A stretch of 64,000 bases of DNA from assembly GCF_900110615.1 (NCBI RefSeq), contig NZ_FOEI01000002.1, positions 527,859-591,858 on the forward strand, given 5' to 3'. The notes beneath the pieces are model-generated. The model searched no databases, was not told where the DNA came from, and was given only the letters and a program-made list of their open reading frames with translations. Source of the stretch: Flavobacterium urocaniciphilum (lineage in GTDB: Bacteria; Bacteroidota; Bacteroidia; Flavobacteriales; Flavobacteriaceae). How positions within the stretch are numbered: the first letter of the stretch is position 1; each line of letters opens with the position of its first letter. Below, in pieces: positions 49,447-57,522 of this stretch. A program made the position numbers and the translations under genes.

Positions 49447-50940
49447 TTAAAAATTAATCACATACGTTAAAGTTACGTTGTTGTTGTAATTTTTAATTCT
49501 TGCAGGATCGATTAATCCAGAAGTTAATAAAGCTTCTGTTCTGTTTCTGTGTTCGTTAGTATAAGAAACATCTAACTTAGAATTTCCAAAATTATACCCT
49601 AAACCTGTAGAATAACTTGTTAAATCACCTAAAGCTAAATCAACTTTGTACGGACTTTGTTCAAAACGGTAACCACCTCTTAAACTCCATTTTTTAATTT
49701 TATATTCACCTCCAACACGTAATTCGTAATTGTTTTGTAAGGCACTTTTCATATGATTGTTTAAGCCAGTATAATAACTGTCATTTTTTGGTTTAAATTG
49801 AGTGTTTGAGTAGTTTTTAGCAATATAATCCACACTTAACAATCCTTTTTGTCCAAAAATTACCGTAGCACTTCCCGTTAATTTACTTGGAGTTTGTAAT
49901 TTATAAGTAGGATAGATGTTTGTAATGTTTGGATAATAACTATCACTAAAATTATTTGTACCGTCTGTACTTGCAGTTGCTATACCTTGTGTTAATTCAT
50001 CGTTTAATCTATACCATGTTGGTGTTTCATATGCTAATCCTAATCGTACATTTTGACTAGCTTTTAAAATAGCCCCAAAATTCATAGAAAATCCATTTCC
50101 ATAGGTATATAATTCGTTATCAAAACGAGCAGCTAAAATTGTTGTGCCACTTGAATATAATGGATTATTGTTACTTTCAAATAATGAAGTTGTTCTAACA
50201 TAATCAGTAAATAAGAAGTTTAAATTCATACCTAAGTATAATTTATCTTCATAAGCTCCAGAAAAGTTAGCTGTAAATTTTCCATTAAATCCTTTTGCTT
50301 GAATGGTGTTTTTATGATAATAATTTCCACCAGTAGGTACATTAGTATAATAAAAATCTCCTGGAGTATCGTATTCAAGCATATACGAATTGTATCCTAA
50401 TAAAGCTTGTTGGTCAACAAAATCAACATTTCCATAATCTAAACCTGCAACACTTCCTGATCTTGAGTTTGCATATTGAAGAAAATAATTATCCATTGAA
50501 TTGTATGGGTTAACACCTTCACTTAAAATATAATCATCTAAATGACTGGCGTTTTCATAATTTAAACCAATTGCTAATTTTCTCCATCCACTTTTTGCAT
50601 TATCGTCTTTAAAAACGAAAACTGCTCCTAATTGATTAATATCTAAAGAATTGTCGTTTGTTTTAAATGAAGTGCCAAAATAACTGGCATTATTGCTTTT
50701 GTTAAAGCTAGAAACTGAAAGCGTAGCTTGATTATGATTGAATAAAGAAGTTCCGGCAGGGTTTAAATTCATAGCTGATAAATCGGCACCAATTGCACCA
50801 AATGCTCCTCCCATAGCTCTAAAGCGAGCTGTTCCGTTTAAGTTTTCTACACCATATCTTAAAGCGTCAGAAATTGTAGTTTCTTGTGCAAATGTAGCTA
50901 CTGAACTACCAATTAATAAACTAAGTAATATCTTTTTCAT
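49447..50940 (-). CDS. OmpP1/FadL/TodX-family outer-membrane transporter
   Basis: A 497-residue protein from the ATG at 50940 (KKILLSLLIGSSVATFAQ signal; an ATG at 50970 adds ten residues that do not look like a signal start). After cleavage it shows TTISDALRYGVENLNGTARFRAMGGAFGAIGADLSAMNLNPAGTSL, the N-terminal plug region of the FadL/OmpP1 group, followed by about fourteen amphipathic strands with many aromatic girdles and a C-terminal NNVTLTYVINF. The family takes up hydrophobic compounds through the outer membrane. Substrate unknown. Monocistronic, with a terminator. Confidence 0.88.
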   Translation of the reverse strand: MKKILLSLLIGSSVATFAQETTISDALRYGVENLNGTARFRAMGGAFGAIGADLSAMNLNPAGTSLFNHNQATLSVSSFNKSNNASYFGTSFKTNDNSLDINQLGAVFVFKDDNAKSGWRKLAIGLNYENASHLDDYILSEGVNPYNSMDNYFLQYANSRSGSVAGLDYGNVDFVDQQALLGYNSYMLEYDTPGDFYYTNVPTGGNYYHKNTIQAKGFNGKFTANFSGAYEDKLYLGMNLNFLFTDYVRTTSLFESNNNPLYSSGTTILAARFDNELYTYGNGFSMNFGAILKASQNVRLGLAYETPTWYRLNDELTQGIATASTDGTNNFSDSYYPNITNIYPTYKLQTPSKLTGSATVIFGQKGLLSVDYIAKNYSNTQFKPKNDSYYTGLNNHMKSALQNNYELRVGGEYKIKKWSLRGGYRFEQSPYKVDLALGDLTSYSTGLGYNFGNSKLDVSYTNEHRNRTEALLTSGLIDPARIKNYNNNVTLTYVINF

Positions 50941-50975
50941 AAAATATAAAATAATGTTATTGTGGTTCAAAAATA

Positions 50976-51007
50976 TACCTGTTCATGTTTAAAAACACAA
51001 ACAGGTA
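50976..51007 (-). terminator. Possible terminator of the Gly/Trp-rich lipoprotein gene
   Basis: TACCTGTT (50976-50983) and AACAGGTA (51000-51007) form an 8-bp stem with a 16-nt loop that can pair further. The T-run is short. Confidence 0.5.
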
Positions 51008-51022
51008 GTATTTGTAAATATA

Positions 51023-52063
51023 TTATCTTCCGCCACGACCTCCGCCGCCACCTGAGCTTCTACCTCCGCCGCCACCGCCGCCAAAGCTTCCGCCGCCACT
51101 TCTTCCGCCGCCAAAATCTGAACTTCTTGGTGTAGAAATTGATCTAGGTTGAGAGGTTTGACTTCTTGGTGTAGAAATTGATCTTGGTTCTGATGTTTGA
51201 CTTCTAGGTGTTGAAACTGATCTAGGCTCAGAAGTTTGACTTCTTGGAGTGCTAACAGTTCTTGGGTTTCCAGTGCTATTTCCTCTAGGAGTAGAGATTG
51301 ATCTTGGCTCAGAAGTCATTGATCTTGGAGTTCCAACAACATTTTCTCTTCCTCTTCTTCCTCCATTATATGATTGAGAAGAATGTCTGCCATAATTTCC
51401 GTTGTTATAGATATTACCACCTCTTGGACCATTATTGTATGCTACATTTCTACCATACCATCCGTTTCCATACCATCCGTTTCCATAGTAACCACCGTAC
51501 CATCCATTACCCCAGTATGGTCCGTAATAACCACCGTACCAGCTATTATAGCCCCAGCCATAATAAGGTGAGTTCCAGCCCCATCCCCAGCTATTTCCAT
51601 AATATCCTCCGTACCAACTATTCCAGCCCCAGCCCCAATTGTTGCCGTACCAGCCATTATACCATCCTCCGTAATAAGGTCTGTTCCAACCCCAATTATC
51701 ATAAACGTTAACAGTGATGTTTCCGGTTTGGTTTTCACCCCAACCCGCATATCTTGAATTAGATTCCATCACATAAACAGTATCTGTAGTTGATTTGTAT
51801 GAGTCAACATCTGTGAAAATTTCAGTTGGACCAAAATCTTCTTTCATTTCGCCAAATTGTTGTTCGTAATTTTTTCCGTTTTGAACGACAACCGTTTCGT
51901 TTTGATTGGGTTGTTCGTAAACAACTGTTTTCGAACCATAAGCTCCATCGTCATCATAATAAGAAGAGTTTTGGTACGAACCACAAGAAGTAACAGCAAT
52001 TCCGCTAACAAGTAGACCTAGTAATCTAAATGTTTTTGACTGAAATATATAATTTGTTTTCAT
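51023..52063 (-). CDS. Gly/Trp/Tyr/Asn-rich lipoprotein with Ser-Pro-Arg repeats
   Basis: A 346-residue protein. The N-terminus ends in a lipobox (AVTSC), so it is a lipoprotein. Residues about 120-230 are almost only Gly, Trp, Tyr and Asn, in words such as WGWNSWYGGYYG. Residues about 235-310 contain repeats of SEPRSISTPRSQT (13 residues), and the last 40 are Gly/Ser/Arg-rich (GGGGGGGRSSGG). The repeats come from 39-bp DNA repeats at 51122-51238. The sequence suggests a disordered, aromatic, surface-exposed or adhesive coat protein. No enzyme domain is seen. Function unknown. Confidence 0.8.
   Translation of the reverse strand: MKTNYIFQSKTFRLLGLLVSGIAVTSCGSYQNSSYYDDDGAYGSKTVVYEQPNQNETVVVQNGKNYEQQFGEMKEDFGPTEIFTDVDSYKSTTDTVYVMESNSRYAGWGENQTGNITVNVYDNWGWNRPYYGGWYNGWYGNNWGWGWNSWYGGYYGNSWGWGWNSPYYGWGYNSWYGGYYGPYWGNGWYGGYYGNGWYGNGWYGRNVAYNNGPRGGNIYNNGNYGRHSSQSYNGGRRGRENVVGTPRSMTSEPRSISTPRGNSTGNPRTVSTPRSQTSEPRSVSTPRSQTSEPRSISTPRSQTSQPRSISTPRSSDFGGGRSGGGSFGGGGGGGRSSGGGGGRGGR
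51122..51238. repeat. 39-bp tandem repeat (three copies) in the lipoprotein gene
   Basis: Three adjacent 39-bp units, each starting ACTTCTNGGTGTWGAAA on the plus strand, encode the 13-residue Ser-Pro-Arg-Ser repeat. They differ at several third positions. In-frame contraction or expansion would change protein length without loss of frame. Confidence 0.8.
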
Positions 52064-52159
52064 ATATAGTTATTTTTATTGTTGGTCTTTGTAAAATTAG
52101 TTAGTTTTGTACCACTAAATTAATACAAATAAAACAAATTTTGTGCCAATATTATAAAA

Positions 52160-53638
52160 ATGAGCAAAAAATTAACACTTAGAACGGAAGATTACTCTGC
52201 TTGGTATAATGAATTAGTTGTAAAAGCTGATTTAGCCGAAAATTCAGGAGTAAGAGGATGTATGGTTATAAAGCCATACGGCTATGCAATTTGGGAAAAA
52301 ATGCAAGCAGAATTAGACAAAATGTTTAAAGAAACTGGACATACTAATGCGTATTTTCCTCTATTCGTTCCGAAAAGCATGTTTGAAGCAGAAGAGAAAA
52401 ATGCAGAAGGATTTGCAAAAGAATGTGCTATTGTTACACATTATCGTTTAAAAACAGACGAAACTAAACCTGGGAAATTAATTGTAGATCCAAATGCTAA
52501 ATTAGAGGAGGAGTTAATTGTTCGTCCAACTTCAGAGGCAATTATTTGGAGTACTTATAAAGGTTGGGTGCAGTCGTATAGAGATTTACCTTTGTTAATT
52601 AACCAATGGGCTAATGTTGTGCGTTGGGAAATGAGAACGCGTTTGTTTTTAAGAACAGCTGAGTTTTTATGGCAAGAAGGGCATACAGCTCATGCTACCA
52701 AACAAGAAGCTTTGGATGAAACGGTTCAAATGATGAATGTGTATGCTGATTTTGCAGAAAACTTTATGGCGATTCCAGTTGTAAAAGGTGTAAAAACAGA
52801 AACAGAACGATTTGCAGGTGCCGATGAAACTTTTTGTATTGAAGCATTAATGCAAGATGGAAAAGCGTTACAGGCAGGAACATCTCACTTTTTAGGTCAG
52901 AATTTCGCTAAAGCGTTTGACGTTAAGTTTGCTAATGCGGAAGGAAAACAAGAACATGTTTGGGGAACTTCTTGGGGAGTGTCAACTCGTTTAATGGGTG
53001 CCTTAGTAATGACACATTCTGATGACAATGGTTTAGTTTTACCTCCAAATTTAGCTCCTATTCAAGTGGTAATTGTTCCAATCTTCAAAACGGATGAAGA
53101 ATTAGAAAGAATTTCAGCTGTTGCGAATGATTTAGTGGCGCAATTCAAGAAATTAAACATTTCGGTTAAGTTTGATAATAGAACAACTCAAAAACCAGGA
53201 TTCAAATTTGCGGAATGGGAATTAAAAGGTGTTCCAGTTAGAATTGCTATTGGACCAAAAGATTTAGAAAATGGTACTTTTGAAGTTGCACGTAGAGATA
53301 CCTTATCGAAAGAAGTGAAACCTGCTGAAGGAATTGTTTCTTATATCCAAGATTTATTAGAGCAAATTCAGAACGACTTATTCCAAAGAGCATTAGATTA
53401 CAGAAACGCTCATATTACTAAAGTAGAAACGTTTGAAGAGTTTAAAGATGTTTTAGAAAATAAAACTGGATTTATTTCTGCTCATTGGGATGGTACACCA
53501 GAAACAGAAGAAAAAATTAAAGAGCTAACAAAAGCTACTATTAGATGTATTCCTTTAGATAGCGTAGAGGAAGAAGGTAAATGTGTATTTACTGGAAAAG
53601 CGTCTACTAAAAGAGTACTTTTTGCGAAAGCATATTAA
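52160..53638 (+). CDS. proS: Prolyl-tRNA synthetase (archaeal/eukaryal type)
   Basis: Charges tRNA-Pro. The 492-residue class II synthetase has [31 protein letters not shown], the motif 2 [18 protein letters not shown] and [22 protein letters not shown] (motif 3 region). It lacks the insertion editing domain of the classical bacterial enzyme and has the short C-terminal zinc-domain-like extension, so it belongs to the archaeal/eukaryal type (ProS type 3), which is common in Bacteroidota. A weak promoter (TAGTTTTG at 52102-52109) and a terminator (53647-53682) bracket it. Confidence 0.97.
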   Translation: MSKKLTLRTEDYSAWYNELVVKADLAENSGVRGCMVIKPYGYAIWEKMQAELDKMFKETGHTNAYFPLFVPKSMFEAEEKNAEGFAKECAIVTHYRLKTDETKPGKLIVDPNAKLEEELIVRPTSEAIIWSTYKGWVQSYRDLPLLINQWANVVRWEMRTRLFLRTAEFLWQEGHTAHATKQEALDETVQMMNVYADFAENFMAIPVVKGVKTETERFAGADETFCIEALMQDGKALQAGTSHFLGQNFAKAFDVKFANAEGKQEHVWGTSWGVSTRLMGALVMTHSDDNGLVLPPNLAPIQVVIVPIFKTDEELERISAVANDLVAQFKKLNISVKFDNRTTQKPGFKFAEWELKGVPVRIAIGPKDLENGTFEVARRDTLSKEVKPAEGIVSYIQDLLEQIQNDLFQRALDYRNAHITKVETFEEFKDVLENKTGFISAHWDGTPETEEKIKELTKATIRCIPLDSVEEEGKCVFTGKASTKRVLFAKAY

Positions 53639-53646
53639 TGAAATAC

Positions 53647-53682
53647 TGAAGCCAAATTTGATTAATTGCATTTTTGGCTTCA
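53647..53682 (+). terminator. Terminator of proS
   Basis: TGAAGCCAAA (53647-53656) and TTTGGCTTCA (53673-53682) pair perfectly, followed by a run of eight Ts. Confidence 0.85.
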
Positions 53683-53764
53683 TTTTTTTTAATTGAAAAT
53701 GACTTTGTAAATCAAGGAGTTGTAAAGTAGATTAAAAAAAATATAAAAATTTTTAATGAAGGTC

Positions 53765-53794
53765 TTGCAGAAATAAAAAATAGTTGTATTTTTG
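53765..53794 (+). promoter_or_regulatory. Promoter of the tRNA-Glu pair
   Basis: TTG (53765-53767), exactly 19 nt, then TATTTTTG (53787-53794), a perfect Bacteroidota promoter. The first tRNA begins 27 nt after the -7 box. Confidence 0.75.
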
Positions 53795-53820
53795 CACTCG
53801 CATTACAGAAAAAATGTAAT

Positions 53821-53892
53821 GGCCCGTTCGTCTATCGGTTAGGACGCCAGGTTTTCATCCTGGTAAGAGGGGTTCGATTCCCCTACGGGCTA
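53821..53892 (+). tRNA. tRNA-Glu (anticodon UUC), copy 1
   Basis: The 72-nt cloverleaf has acceptor stem GGCCCGT/ACGGGCT (first pair G-U), D arm, anticodon stem CCAGG/CCTGG with loop TTTTCAT (anticodon TTC at its third to fifth positions), and T arm GGGGTTCGATTCCCC. Discriminator base A. CCA is not encoded (the next bases are CAA). Confidence 0.97.
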
Positions 53893-53924
53893 CAAAGTTT
53901 GCTGAAAACTATAAATTCATGCTT

Positions 53925-53996
53925 GGCCCGTTCGTCTATCGGTTAGGACGCCAGGTTTTCATCCTGGTAAGAGGGGTTCGATTCCCCTACGGGCTA
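53925..53996 (+). tRNA. tRNA-Glu (anticodon UUC), copy 2
   Basis: Identical over all 72 nt to copy 1, 32 bp downstream. The two genes share the promoter at 53765-53794 and a terminator at 54022-54057. Confidence 0.97.
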
Positions 53997-54021
53997 CAAA
54001 ATTAGTTGTAAATTAGTTTTG

Positions 54022-54057
54022 TAAAACAAAAACGAAGTGTCTCTTGTTTTTGTTTTA
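54022..54057 (+). terminator. Terminator of the tRNA-Glu operon
   Basis: TAAAACAAAAAC (54022-54033) and GTTTTTGTTTTA (54046-54057) form a 12-bp perfect stem with a 12-nt loop. The stem is A/T-rich and no long T-run follows, so strength is uncertain. Confidence 0.5.
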
Positions 54058-54117
54058 TTAGTTAAAACCAAAGTGATTAGAATTTAATTGTGGGAGGTTT
54101 TTCTTTTTTAACTAATA
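54056..54117. promoter_or_regulatory. 12-bp inverted repeat in the rpsT leader
   Basis: TATTAGTTAAAA (54056-54067) and TTTTAACTAATA (54106-54117) are perfect inverted arms; inside, AACC and GGTT can pair as well. It lies 34 bp before the rpsT ATG. It could be a leader hairpin that controls rpsT, or the end of the tRNA transcript. Confidence 0.4.
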
Positions 54118-54150
54118 GTTTTATTATTATTACAATTAAATTAAAAGAAA

Positions 54151-54402
54151 ATGGCAAATCATAAGTCAGCTTTAAAGAGAATTAGAAGCAACGAGAAAAA
54201 AAGAGTATTAAATAAATACCAACACAAAACTACACGTAACGCAATCAAAGCTTTACGTTTAGCAAATGTAAAAGCAGAAGCTGCTGCTAAATTACCAGTA
54301 GTTATCGCTATGATCGATAAGTTAGCTAAAAAGAATATCATTCATTCTAACAAAGCTTCTAACTTAAAATCAAAATTAACGAAGCACGTTAACGCTTTAT
54401 AA
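54151..54402 (+). CDS. rpsT: 30S ribosomal protein bS20
   Basis: An 83-residue basic protein: ANHKSALKRIRSNEKKRVLNKYQHKTTRNAIKAL, ending IHSNKASNLKSKLTKHVNAL. It is the standard S20 length and pattern, and binds the bottom of the 16S rRNA body early in assembly. The gene is alone and follows the tandem tRNA-Glu genes; a long inverted repeat sits in its leader. In other bacteria S20 represses its own translation, but nothing here shows this directly. Confidence 0.98.
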   Translation: MANHKSALKRIRSNEKKRVLNKYQHKTTRNAIKALRLANVKAEAAAKLPVVIAMIDKLAKKNIIHSNKASNLKSKLTKHVNAL

Positions 54403-54421
54403 TTAAAGCCAACAATATTAG

Positions 54422-54449
54422 AAAAGCCCTGAAGAAATTCAGGGCTTTT
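54422..54449 (+). terminator. Terminator of rpsT
   Basis: AAAAGCCCTGA (54422-54432) and TCAGGGCTTTT (54439-54449) pair perfectly with a 6-nt loop, followed by T-run. Confidence 0.9.
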
Positions 54450-54456
54450 TTTTATT

Positions 54457-54492
54457 TATACCTGACAGGTTTTTTGAAACCTGTCAGGTATA
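54457..54492. repeat. Perfect 16-bp hairpin (TATACCTGACAGGTTT/AAACCTGTCAGGTATA)
   Basis: Two perfect 16-bp arms separated by TTTG, directly behind the rpsT terminator. It is GC-rich compared with its surroundings and so stands out as an independent hairpin element rather than a leader. It carries no long T-run of its own. Confidence 0.75.
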
Positions 54493-54509
54493 ATTTTATA
54501 TTTCTTCTT

Positions 54510-54602
54510 TAGCCGTGGGTGGAGCGGCATCCTGCGAGAGAAAAAACAAGTGATGAACGAAGTTTTTACGAATCGGAGATACAGCGGAACACACGAAAGT
54601 TA
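54510..54602 (+). repeat. Imperfect palindromic dispersed repeat, copy 2
   Basis: Begins TAGCCGTGGGTGGAGCGGCA and ends GGAGATACAGCGGAACACAC. The two ends are imperfect inverted repeats. Related to 2159-2263 and 61216-61300; this copy lacks the long A/T arm and has a different loop. It lies in the 312-bp gap between rpsT and typA, which otherwise holds a hairpin and the typA promoter. Confidence 0.55.
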
Positions 54603-54664
54603 GTGATTTGAAAATGAATAATTTAGCTCCAAAATTGGCTAAATAAAAATATAGTAATAGTTGT

Positions 54665-54694
54665 TTGATTATCAAGATAATAAATGTACCTTTG
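54665..54694 (+). promoter_or_regulatory. Promoter of typA
   Basis: TTG (54665-54667), exactly 19 nt, TACCTTTG (54687-54694): a perfect match. It lies within a longer possible frame starting at TTG 54661, showing that the ATG at 54715 is the true start. Confidence 0.75.
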
Positions 54695-54714
54695 CACTTT
54701 CAAAAAAAGAACAT

Positions 54715-56511
54715 ATGTCATCTATTAGAAACATTGCAATTATTGCTCACGTTGACCACGGTAAAACAACTTTGGTTGATAAAATTATGTACCACTGTCA
54801 ATTATTCCGTGAAAACGAGAATACTGGAGACTTAATCTTAGATAATAACGATTTAGAGCGTGAAAGAGGTATTACAATTACTTCTAAAAACGTATCAGTT
54901 ACTTACAAAGGAACTAAAATTAATATTATTGACACTCCAGGTCACGCCGATTTCGGTGGAGAAGTAGAGCGTGTTTTAAATATGGCAGATGGTGTTTGTC
55001 TTTTAGTTGATGCTTTTGAAGGACCAATGCCTCAAACTCGTTTCGTATTACAAAAAGCGATCGATTTAGGTTTAAAACCTTGTGTAGTTATCAATAAAGT
55101 TGATAAAGAAAACTGTACACCAGAAGAAGTTCATGAAAAAGTATTCGACTTAATGTTCGAATTAGGTGCAACGGAAGCGCAGTTAGATTTCCCAGCTGTA
55201 TACGGTTCTGCTAAAAACAACTGGATGTCTGAAGATTGGAAAAACCAAACAGATAGTATTGAGCCATTATTAGATATGGTTTTAGAACATGTTCCTGCTC
55301 CAAAAGTTTCTGAAGGTACACCACAAATGTTAATTACTTCTTTAGATTTCTCTGCATTTACTGGTCGTATTGCAATTGGTAGATTAGAAAGAGGAGTTTT
55401 AAAAGAAAATATGCCAATTTCTTTAGTAAAAAGAGACGGTACTATCACAAAATCTAGAATTAAAGAATTACATACTTTTGAAGGTTTAGGTCGTAAAAAA
55501 GTAGAAGAAGTAGTTGCTGGAGATATTTGTGCAATTATTGGTGTAGAAGGATTTGAAATTGGAGATACAATTGCTGATTTTGAAAACCCAGAAGCATTAC
55601 AAACAATTGCAATTGATGAGCCAACAATGAGTATGTTGTTTACAATTAACGACTCACCATTCTTTGGTAAAGAAGGTAAATTTGTAACTTCTCGTCATAT
55701 TAGAGAGCGTTTAGAAAAAGAATTAGAGAAAAATTTAGCTATGAGAATGGCTGAAACGGATTCTGCTGATAAATTTATGGTATTTGGTCGTGGAGTACTT
55801 CACTTATCTGTTCTTATTGAAACAATGAGAAGAGAAGGTTATGAAGTACAAATTGGTCAGCCACAAGTAATCATCAAAGAAATTGATGGTGTTAAATGTG
55901 AGCCAGTTGAGGAATTAACAATCGATTTACCTGAATCACTTTCTGGAAGAGCTGTAGAATTTGTTACTTTACGTAAAGGTGAAATGCTTTCTATGGAAAC
56001 TAAAGGTGATCGTATGGTAATTGTTTTCAATATTCCATCTCGTGGAATCATTGGATTACGTAACCAATTATTAACAGCTACGGCTGGTGAGGCTATTATG
56101 GCACACCGTTTTATTGGATACGAACCATACAAAGGAGAAATTGCTGGTCGTAACAAAGGTTCGTTAATTTCTATGGAAAAAGGTAAAGCTATTCCTTATT
56201 CATTAGATAAATTACAAGATAGAGGTAGATTCTTTGTAGAGCCAAATGCTGAAATTTATGAAGGTCAGGTAATTGGTGAAAACTCTCGTGCTGATGATAT
56301 GTGTGTGAACGTAACAAAAGAGAAAAAATTAACAAACGTTCGTTCTTCTGGAAATGATGATAAAGCAAGAATTATTCCTCCAATTATTTTCTCATTAGAA
56401 GAAGCTTTAGAATACATTCAAAAAGATGAATATGTTGAGGTTACACCAAAATCTATTCGTTTGAGAAAAATTTATTTAACTGAAAACGATAGAAAACGTT
56501 TTAAAGTATAA
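54715..56511 (+). CDS. typA: Translational GTPase TypA/BipA
   Basis: Ribosome-binding GTPase of the EF-G family needed under stress and for ribosome assembly at low temperature. The 598-residue protein has HVDHGKTTLVDKI (G1), RGITITSK (G2), DTPGHADFGGEVER (G3), NKVDKENCTPEEV (G4) and an EF-G-like C-terminal body, with the BipA-specific C-terminal RSSGNDDKARIIPPIIFSLEEALEYI. The start is set by the promoter at 54665-54694. Terminator follows at 56531-56564. Confidence 0.98.
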   Translation: MSSIRNIAIIAHVDHGKTTLVDKIMYHCQLFRENENTGDLILDNNDLERERGITITSKNVSVTYKGTKINIIDTPGHADFGGEVERVLNMADGVCLLVDAFEGPMPQTRFVLQKAIDLGLKPCVVINKVDKENCTPEEVHEKVFDLMFELGATEAQLDFPAVYGSAKNNWMSEDWKNQTDSIEPLLDMVLEHVPAPKVSEGTPQMLITSLDFSAFTGRIAIGRLERGVLKENMPISLVKRDGTITKSRIKELHTFEGLGRKKVEEVVAGDICAIIGVEGFEIGDTIADFENPEALQTIAIDEPTMSMLFTINDSPFFGKEGKFVTSRHIRERLEKELEKNLAMRMAETDSADKFMVFGRGVLHLSVLIETMRREGYEVQIGQPQVIIKEIDGVKCEPVEELTIDLPESLSGRAVEFVTLRKGEMLSMETKGDRMVIVFNIPSRGIIGLRNQLLTATAGEAIMAHRFIGYEPYKGEIAGRNKGSLISMEKGKAIPYSLDKLQDRGRFFVEPNAEIYEGQVIGENSRADDMCVNVTKEKKLTNVRSSGNDDKARIIPPIIFSLEEALEYIQKDEYVEVTPKSIRLRKIYLTENDRKRFKV

Positions 56512-56530
56512 TAAGTTAATATAACTATTC

Positions 56531-56564
56531 AAAACCACGAATTTCAATTGATTTTCGTGGTTTT
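56531..56564 (+). terminator. Terminator of typA
   Basis: AAAACCACGA (56531-56540) and TCGTGGTTTT (56555-56564) pair perfectly, with T-run after the right arm. Confidence 0.85.
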
Positions 56565-56614
56565 TTATGTTTGAAATTTGTAGGGTTTTCCATGAACACG
56601 ATGTTAAAAATGCC

Positions 56615-56622
56615 TAACTTTG
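56615..56622 (+). promoter_or_regulatory. -7 box TAACTTTG before the 56641 gene
   Basis: Perfect TAnnTTTG match 18 nt before the ATG at 56641. It lies inside the longer frame that would begin at TTG 56620, supporting the ATG. Confidence 0.5.
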
Positions 56623-56640
56623 TTATATAAAACTTTAATA

Positions 56641-57078
56641 ATGGAAATTAAACTAAAAACGGGAATTGATAGATTAGAATTTGGAATGACTCCAAAGTAC
56701 GTAGAAGCTTTATACGGTGCGCCAAATAAGACTTTCAAAGACGATGAGGATAATACAATTTATGTCTACAATAAAGAGCGAATGAAACTAACATTTTATG
56801 TGGAAGAAGACATGAAATTAGGTTACATTACAACTACAAATCCTGAAGTGAAATTATTTGGTTCAACAATAATTAATAAAGCTTGGGATTTGGTTAACGG
56901 TGATTTAGCAATGAATAAAATCACTAATTTCGAAAAAGATTCAGAAGAAGGTGTTGATATTTATTTTAATGAAGATAATTGGTTATTTCTACATGTAGAT
57001 TATGATGAAGTAGTGGAAGTAGAAGTTGGAGCTATCTTCAATAATAACGACGAATTCGACTGGAAATTCAAAGGATAA
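56641..57078 (+). CDS. Conserved hypothetical protein
   Basis: A 145-residue acidic protein starting MEIKLKTGIDRLEFGMTPKYVEALYGAPNK. The LEFGMTPKYVEALYGAPN segment resembles the start of SmpA/OmlA- or BLIP-like two-domain folds that begin GMTxxxVxxLxGxPx. There is no signal peptide, so it would be cytoplasmic here. No enzyme motif. The next gene (57092, DUF4345) begins 13 bp after its stop, so both are probably cotranscribed. Confidence 0.6.
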   Translation: MEIKLKTGIDRLEFGMTPKYVEALYGAPNKTFKDDEDNTIYVYNKERMKLTFYVEEDMKLGYITTTNPEVKLFGSTIINKAWDLVNGDLAMNKITNFEKDSEEGVDIYFNEDNWLFLHVDYDEVVEVEVGAIFNNNDEFDWKFKG

Positions 57079-57091
57079 AAAACAAAAAAAA

Positions 57092-57499
57092 ATGAAACCA
57101 GTAACCAGAATTTTAATTGGAGTTCTTGGTTTAATAACTCTAATTCCTTTAAGATTAGGGATTCAAAGTTGGTTTGGACAATCGAGTTTAAGTGAGTTTT
57201 TTGGTTTTACAAGTCAAAATTCCGATTTAAATAAATTGTTCATTGTAACAGGTGGGTATGTTCTAATGCTTGCAGTCTTTCAAATATTGTCAATTATTTG
57301 GATCATCAATAGAAAACCAGAAGGCTTTTTTATGGCAGCAATTGTGGGTTATACTTCTGTTTTACGTGGTATAATTATGTTGCTTTTACTTGGAGTAGAT
57401 ACAATAAACAATATTGTTATTAGTGCAATTCCAATTGTTATTGGATTGTTGATAGCTGTTTTAGCGAATTTAGCAAATGAAAAAGAAAAACTGACTTAG
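57092..57499 (+). CDS. DUF4345 membrane protein
   Basis: A 135-residue protein with four membrane helices (KPVTRILIGVLGLITLIPLRLGI start and GYVLMLAVFQILSIIWII). This matches the DUF4345 family of small integral membrane proteins. Longer frames from 57026 overlap the preceding gene and were rejected. It ends in a strong terminator whose left arm includes the stop codon. Function unknown. Confidence 0.75.
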   Translation: MKPVTRILIGVLGLITLIPLRLGIQSWFGQSSLSEFFGFTSQNSDLNKLFIVTGGYVLMLAVFQILSIIWIINRKPEGFFMAAIVGYTSVLRGIIMLLLLGVDTINNIVISAIPIVIGLLIAVLANLANEKEKLT

Positions 57500-57520
57500 C
57501 TTTAAGTCAGTTTTTCTTTT
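57481..57520. terminator. Bidirectional terminator overlapping the DUF4345 stop codon
   Basis: Eighteen-base perfect arms (57481-57498 and 57503-57520, core AAACTGACTTA/TAAGTCAGTTT) with a GCTT loop. The last codons and the stop codon of DUF4345 are in the left arm; the convergent dienelactone hydrolase gene ends just right of it. Confidence 0.9.
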
Positions 57521-57522
57521 TT

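Noticed and set aside
51298..51711. Cysteine/histidine-rich open frames opposite the Gly/Trp-rich lipoprotein
   Set aside because: The odd composition comes from the complement of the repetitive Gly/Trp/Tyr codons.
53821..53996. tRNA-Glu pair as a phage or island attachment site
   Set aside because: No integrase and no partial tRNA copy or island genes nearby; the two full copies are tandem genes with a shared promoter.
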